Shown here: positions 59,605 through 64,000 of the stretch, piece by piece | Position numbering within the stretch: the stretch's first letter is position 1 | How the letters are laid out: every line of letters starts with the position of its first letter | Source: Sphagnum compactum | Taxonomy: Eukaryota > Bryophyta > Sphagnopsida > Sphagnales | Direction: 5' to 3' | NCBI GenBank assembly: GCA_965153455.1 | Contig: OZ234502.1 | Coordinates: 9,765,495-9,829,494 of the forward strand | DNA length: 64,000 nucleotides | Translations under genes and position numbers: made by a program | The notes under the pieces: model-generated | Told to the model about the DNA's origin: nothing | The model's database searches: none | What the model saw: the letters and a program-made list of their open reading frames with translations, nothing else

Positions 59605-60920
59605 ATTGTCAATGTTGTCATGAGACATTCATATCCATTATTGACCCAAACTTTTGATCTTTATCACATAAAATGACTTCTTTTGATAGGCCATGCAACC
59701 TAAAGATTCTTTAAAGGAATAGTTTGGCTATTTCCATGGTTGACATGGTAGATTTAATGGCCACAAATTAGTGGGCTTGTTTTGTGAGTTGGTCAACAAA
59801 CACAAAGAAATAATCATATCTATTTTGGTTTTTGAGTAGTCCCATGATGAAATCCATGCTTACGGATTCACAAATTTTTTGTTAAAAATTCCAAGTGGTT
59901 GTAATGACCCTAAGGTTTTTATTTATTTTGCTTTTGAAATTTGACATGGAAAACATTTTTCCACATATTCTCATACATCTCTCTTCATGCTTAGTCAAAA
60001 ATATTTTTTCTTCATGGCCATATAAATTTTGTGGAATCTTGAATGGCTTGCAATAGGAATATTATATGATAAGCATAAAAGATCATAATGTGGAAAGTCC
60101 TCAAAATTTGGGATGCAAACCCTCATGCAATAATTATAATATGCCATTGTTGAAAGCATAGGCCATATATGTTTTAATTCCTTCATGAAATCTATGTTTC
60201 TTTTGTAGGTTCATTTTCATAAGGTTCATTGAACCACAAGTGTCTTGGACATGATATTTTTAATGTCTTCCATCATGGTATTCCTTACCATAGAAATGAC
60301 ATTCGCCAATGGGTGTATAAAAAAGGCATTAACATTTAGATTCTCTTTGCCATTCACATGATGCATTAATTAACCAAAATCAAATTGTTGTAACCTTTTC
60401 ACCCACCTACATTGCCTTTTACTAAAGTTGGTTGAGTGGTTAAATATTTCAAACTTTCGTGGTGCCGGTGATAAGTCGGAGGAAGGTGAGGATGACGTCA
60501 AGTTTCAATCTTAAATTATTTTCCCAACATATAATGGTTTCAAATTCTTAAAGCATGGATCACAACCAATAGTTTCTTTTCATGGGTTGGGTAATTCAAT
60601 TTTGCAAAAGTCATTTTTTGGATTCATTGGCAATTGTTTACCCTTCTTACATTAGTACTACACCTATAGCCAAATCACTTCCATTTGTGCATAATACAAA
60701 TGCACCCACACTTGGGTCAATGACCTTTAACACAAGAAAAAATGTTAAAGCATTTTTCAAAGTTTAAAGGCTATGGTCACATCTGAGGCTCAATTTTATT
60801 CCTTGGGATTTATTTTGCCTTTTAGCAAATTAGTTAAAAGCCTTGCAACTTGTGTAGAATCTTTCACAAATTGCATGTAATAATTGGCAAACCCAAGAAA
60901 TTTTGTGTTAATATTCTTGG
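59605..60920 (-). mobile_element. Ty3/gypsy polyprotein relic (RT end, RNase H, integrase)
   Basis: Read on the - strand from 60920, in several frames, the order is: the RT connection 'FLGFANYYMQFVKDS'; RNase H start with 'TNGSDLAIGVVLM'; 'KLNYPTHEKKLLVVIHAL'; 'HHESLKYL'; a shifted frame with 'QCRWVKRLQQFDF'; the integrase zinc-binding region 'RFHKIYMAMKKKYF' with 'CFPCQ'; and the integrase core 'SVSMDFIMGLLKNQNRYDYF', 'FVDQLTKQAH' and 'RIFRLHGLSKE'. This is the Ty3/gypsy order. Frameshifts and stops are many. No upstream gag, protease or RT catalytic core and no paired LTRs were found, so it is a truncated old copy. Confidence 0.88.
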
Positions 60921-60944
60921 ATTAATCCTTGTGTTTGTAAAGGA

Positions 60945-61210
60945 GTTTTATAATGTATTAGGTTGTTACATCTTAGTTATAGTAGATAAGTTAGGATAAG
61001 TTAGCTTGGAACCAATTCTAGTGTGAGTGTGATTCCAGTTGATTGGACATTTCGATGGGATATAATCTTTGAGTGGGGTGACTCAATCCATTTTTTTGGA
61101 TTTGAGATCACACCATTTTTTTGTGTTGTGTTGTACTTGTTTTCCAAGTTTTTATGCAAGTTTATGTGCCCACAAAGGTTTTGGTTGTGCTTGGATTCTT
61201 ATGTGTAAGT
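60945..61210 (+). repeat. Second dispersed repeat family, copy 2
   Basis: Contains 'ggaaccaattctagtgtgag' + 'tgtgattcca', 'tttgagatcacacc', 'gtgttgtgttgtacttg' and 'gcttggattcttatg', matching 10605-10870 in order. It lies just beyond the point where the gypsy relic loses its RT portion, so it may be an insertion that truncated it. Confidence 0.5.
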
Positions 61211-62254
61211 GAATTGTATTTCAAATTAAAAGAACTATATATAGTCGGATAATGCTATAATTAAATTTGTCAAGTTGTTTTACCACAATGGAGTTTGTTT
61301 GTGTTTTGTATGGGAATATTTGAGTGACAAGTGTTATGTAATTTTGTTTTGTGAAATGTGTCTTGCTTTGTTTTTGAATTTGTAGCTAAAAGGATTTATA
61401 GTTGGGGTGGTGTTTGTTGATTTGAAGAAGTTCACTTAACAAAGTTGGTGATTTTTCATTAATGTTTTATTGTTAGTTTGTAGCGCTCTTTGGGGATTTG
61501 AACCTCAAATGGGGCTTGATTTTTGAGTGTGAAAAAATAGAAGGGGAAAAAAAAAAAAAAAAAACAAAGAAAGGGCCTTATTTTTGCCACAAGAGGCCCC
61601 CACCTTTGGCCTTCTTTGATGATGGTGTTACCTTTTGGAATGTTGTTGTGGGAGGGTTGAAATGGTCAAGCATGGAAAGACTACATATGTAATTACATGC
61701 TATGTCATTTTCCTAATATGAACGGTCAAATTGACCCATCCTTGGTTGTTGTATTTGTTGGCCTATGGTGTAAGTTGTGTGGGCGATCTTCAAGGATTGC
61801 GATTATGTTAATTTGTGATCAATGTTCTAAAATATGACATATGGGATGTCTTATGCCACCATTAGAGGAAGTACTAGTTAGAAAATGGTTTTGTTTTTGA
61901 TGCACAAAATAAACCATAAAACTTTTGTAGCTAAATAGTAAGGAGTATCCTAAGTTTTTATCCATGATGATTCATAATTGGTTAAATATTTAAGGGATTG
62001 CAATCAGGTGACTAAAAATGAGGTTCACATTTGCACATAACCTATTGGTCCTCTCACTTTAAAACCAAGGTGTTCAATTTTGGTGGATTTAGAAGGAATT
62101 TCCTATGTTTCTATTTAGTTCAAGGGGAGCTTTTTTCCATATAGGGCGGAGTTTTGAATGTGATGTTCCACTGAAGATGCTTTGTGTCATTTGCTTTATG
62201 TGTGTGTGAGTAATGATAGTTGTAAGCATTGACATGGCACAACATTTCTTAAGA
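61211..62254. other. Gene-free stretch
   Basis: No gene is recognised. The frame at 61498-61692 (+) runs through a poly-A stretch (61548-61564) and has no domain. Confidence 0.45.
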
Positions 62255-62400
62255 GTTTTATTATATTTAGGTGGTTACATTCTAATTACAATTGGTAAAC
62301 TACAGGAAGTTAGTTTGGAACAAATTTTAGTGTGGATGTGGTTTCAATCTAGTCTTGACTATATCTTTCTTTTTTTCAGCTTGGGTGAACAACTATCCAC
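62255..62400 (+). repeat. Second dispersed repeat family, copy 3 (short)
   Basis: 'ggtggttacattctaattac' and 'ttggaacaaattttagtgtg' + 'gatgtggttt' correspond to the starts of the copies at 10605 and 60945. Similarity fades after about 62360. Confidence 0.4.
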
Positions 62401-62990
62401 ACTAGTACCATCCATGGTAAACCCCCCAAAATTCATCCAAATTGCTTCCAAATATAACAACTATCCCATGCTTAGACTAAATCATGGTCTCTGAGTCCAA
62501 GTCTAACATTTCTTGGGTTTAATTTGGCCACTCCCCTGGTACCTGGGCTGGTTTGGTAGCGAGTTATGCTATAAATAAATAAATAAGTAAATAAAATATT
62601 TTTGTCATTTACTTTTGGCAAAAAAATATTAACAGTTTTTACAATTAGTCACTATAGCAAATAATGAAGCTAGGGGTGCTTGAGAGTTTTTTATTTTTAT
62701 TTTCCAGATTTACTCCATGGCAGGTAGATATTTTTCAGCATTTTCGACAAATCCAAAAATAATTTTATTTTAATAATTACACACCGTTTCCAACAACTCA
62801 GTTTCACATATATTTTCATAATAATTCACTTCAATATTTAAAGGATAATTTAATGACTAAACTGACCCTAGCGTAATGGTAGCTAGTAGGTAGATAGCTA
62901 ATTCTATTTTATAATTAGATTTTAATAGTGTTTCGAAAACTCTTGAAGTTACTTCAGTGTTTTTTTCTTGAATCAATTTTGTTTATTTGA
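62401..62990. other. Gene-free stretch
   Basis: AT-rich, with an AAAT run near 62571-62600 and 'gtagctagtaggtagatagc' near 62878. No gene is recognised. Confidence 0.45.
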
Positions 62991-62994
62991 AAAA

Positions 62995-63285
62995 TTGGAA
63001 TTTTTTTTTGGGTGAATTTTCACCATTTGGCGATTTGCTTTCCAAAAAAATGTGTGTCAAAGTTTGTTCCCTTTTCTCCCAAAAATTGAAATTAAAAATA
63101 AAATAAAAATTGCCATGTTTCTACACATTTGTTGAAAAGCAACTAGCTAATATATGAAAGGATTTTAATAAAATTTTACTCTCATGGTTGGTCTATAGCC
63201 AAACGTGGCTAAATCTCCTTGTGGATGATCGCCAGTGTGGCAACATCACAAAATTGAAAGAAAAAAAAAACACTGAGATTCACAA
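62995..63285 (+). repeat. Dispersed ~280-bp repeat family, copy 5 (best preserved)
   Basis: The order is 'tttgggtgaattttcaccat' + 'ttggcgatttgc', 'ccatgtttctacacatttg', 'atatgaaaggattttaataa', 'tctatagccaaacgtggcta' + 'aatctccttgtggatgatcg', 'ccagtgtggcaacatcacaa' and an A-rich tail. It ends immediately before the CpG-rich block at 63350. Confidence 0.75.
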
Positions 63286-63349
63286 AATTGAAGAAAAGAA
63301 AACCCTACTCTTGTTGTGCAATTTACTTCTTAATTTGGGGGAACAGTTG

Positions 63350-63850
63350 TGCTAGTCATTGCGAACAAGGGAACTATATCCGTGGCGCGTAAGCAAGAGG
63401 TGGCGGAAATCCGCTAATGACGACGAGGGTCGAGTGAACTTCATCTGGAAGCATATGCGACGAAATGGAGCTGAGGTCGATCGAAATTCGAAGAATACGC
63501 GACCAATGAAGAATGAAAATGCAACTTGACAAGTTGAGTTGAAGAACTGGAATGGAACGGAAAGGATATGCGTTGATGAAATTGACGAGGTCGAGAATTT
63601 TCGCTGCATTTCGCGACGAATGGACACGGTGAGCACGAGAACCAATTCGAAACATGTCACTGCGACGAATGGACGCGGTGGAAAACGCGGAGAGAATTCG
63701 AACCATGTGCGACAAAAAAATGGACGACTGCTGCTCACGTGGAGAATGCGAATCATAATGATGCAACCCATCTGTTAGTCAGCGCCACAGAGCTGTTCAT
63801 CAATGCGATGATGCCGCGCGTCCACGGAGAAACAGAAATGATAGGTTAGA
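63350..63850. other. CpG-rich block, possible promoter or first exon of an unseen gene
   Basis: In contrast to the CpG-poor surroundings, this block carries dozens of CG dinucleotides (for example 'gcgacgaatggacgcggtgg', 'gatgatgccgcgcgtcc'). A 49-bp tandem pair starts with GCGACGAATGGAC(A/G)CGGTG at 63613 and 63662, and a weaker third copy may follow. Frames exist on both strands (63352-63771 on -, 63539-63778 on +), but none has a recognisable domain, so I do not call a protein. Preserved CpG suggests an unmethylated or recently acquired segment. Confidence 0.45.
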
Positions 63851-64000
63851 AGCATGGTTTCTTAAATTAAAAAAATAAAAAAATAAAAAGAATTTTTGTG
63901 ATGACGAAGATTTGGCAATTGTTTTAAAAACATTAGCAAAAAATTAGTTCAAATTTACACTAGAAAACCAACATTTCCAAAAAATTTCTCCAATTTTGTC
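63851..64000. other. AT-rich end of window
   Basis: A-rich sequence with 'aaaaataaaaaaataaaaag'. No feature is recognised, and the window cuts the region. Confidence 0.4.

Noticed and set aside
63352-63771. 139- and 130-residue overlapping - strand frames in the CpG-rich block
   Set aside because: Frames are open in several phases at once, as expected when CG-rich sequence lacks stop codons; no motif recognised. Reported only as a composition anomaly.

Overview
This is nuclear DNA of a land plant. The intergenic sequence is AT-rich and CpG-poor, genes have short GT-AG introns, and plant transposon families (hAT, CACTA, PIF/Harbinger, Ty3/gypsy) are present. One gene encodes an Aux/IAA auxin-response repressor and the other a plastid-targeted protein with a transit peptide. 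The Aux/IAA is very long (768 residues as modelled) and keeps every diagnostic motif. That length, with only two clear genes in 64 kb, points to a seed-free plant (bryophyte, lycophyte or fern) with a repeat-rich genome. I cannot name the species from sequence alone.

Layout. 1-12.2 kb: gene-free, with a GA-rich block, copies of a dispersed ~280-bp repeat, a perfect 23-bp hairpin and an inverted-repeat composite. 12.2-23.6 kb: GGAT minisatellite, a PIF-type MITE with TAA target duplication, a PIF transposase relic, small CACTAC-ended MITEs and a telo-box-like 113-bp array. 23.6-27.6 kb: Aux/IAA gene, + strand, five coding exons. 28-35.7 kb: 46-bp and 63-bp tandem arrays, then AT-rich sequence without recognisable genes. 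35.7-39.6 kb: remains of a CACTA-type (Transposase_24-like) coding region split by a ~1.65-kb array of motifs such as TTTAGCCATTA and GTCAAAATGG. 42.2-42.9 kb: seven copies of a 106-bp unit. 44.0-45.7 kb: plastid protein gene, - strand, three exons. 47.4-49.9 kb: decayed hAT transposase, - strand. 50.7-53.8 kb: a three-layer nest, with a tRNA-like SINE head inside a non-autonomous CACTA element (TIRs, AAT target duplication) inside a 3-kb GGGTGAA-ended element. A 613-bp relative of the outer element lies at 58.6-59.2 kb. 59.6-60.9 kb: decayed Ty3/gypsy RT-RNase H-integrase, - strand. The right end has another copy of the dispersed repeat and an unusually CpG-rich ~500-bp block.

The two genes are not functionally linked as far as I can see. 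One acts in nuclear auxin signalling (repression of ARF factors, removed by TIR1/AFB-dependent degradation). The other is a plastid protein of unknown biochemical role. The rest is transposon decay, satellites and minisatellites. Copies of one dispersed repeat lie a few hundred bases upstream of both genes and beside the CpG-rich block. Exon models were built by hand from splice sites and reading phase and need transcript confirmation.
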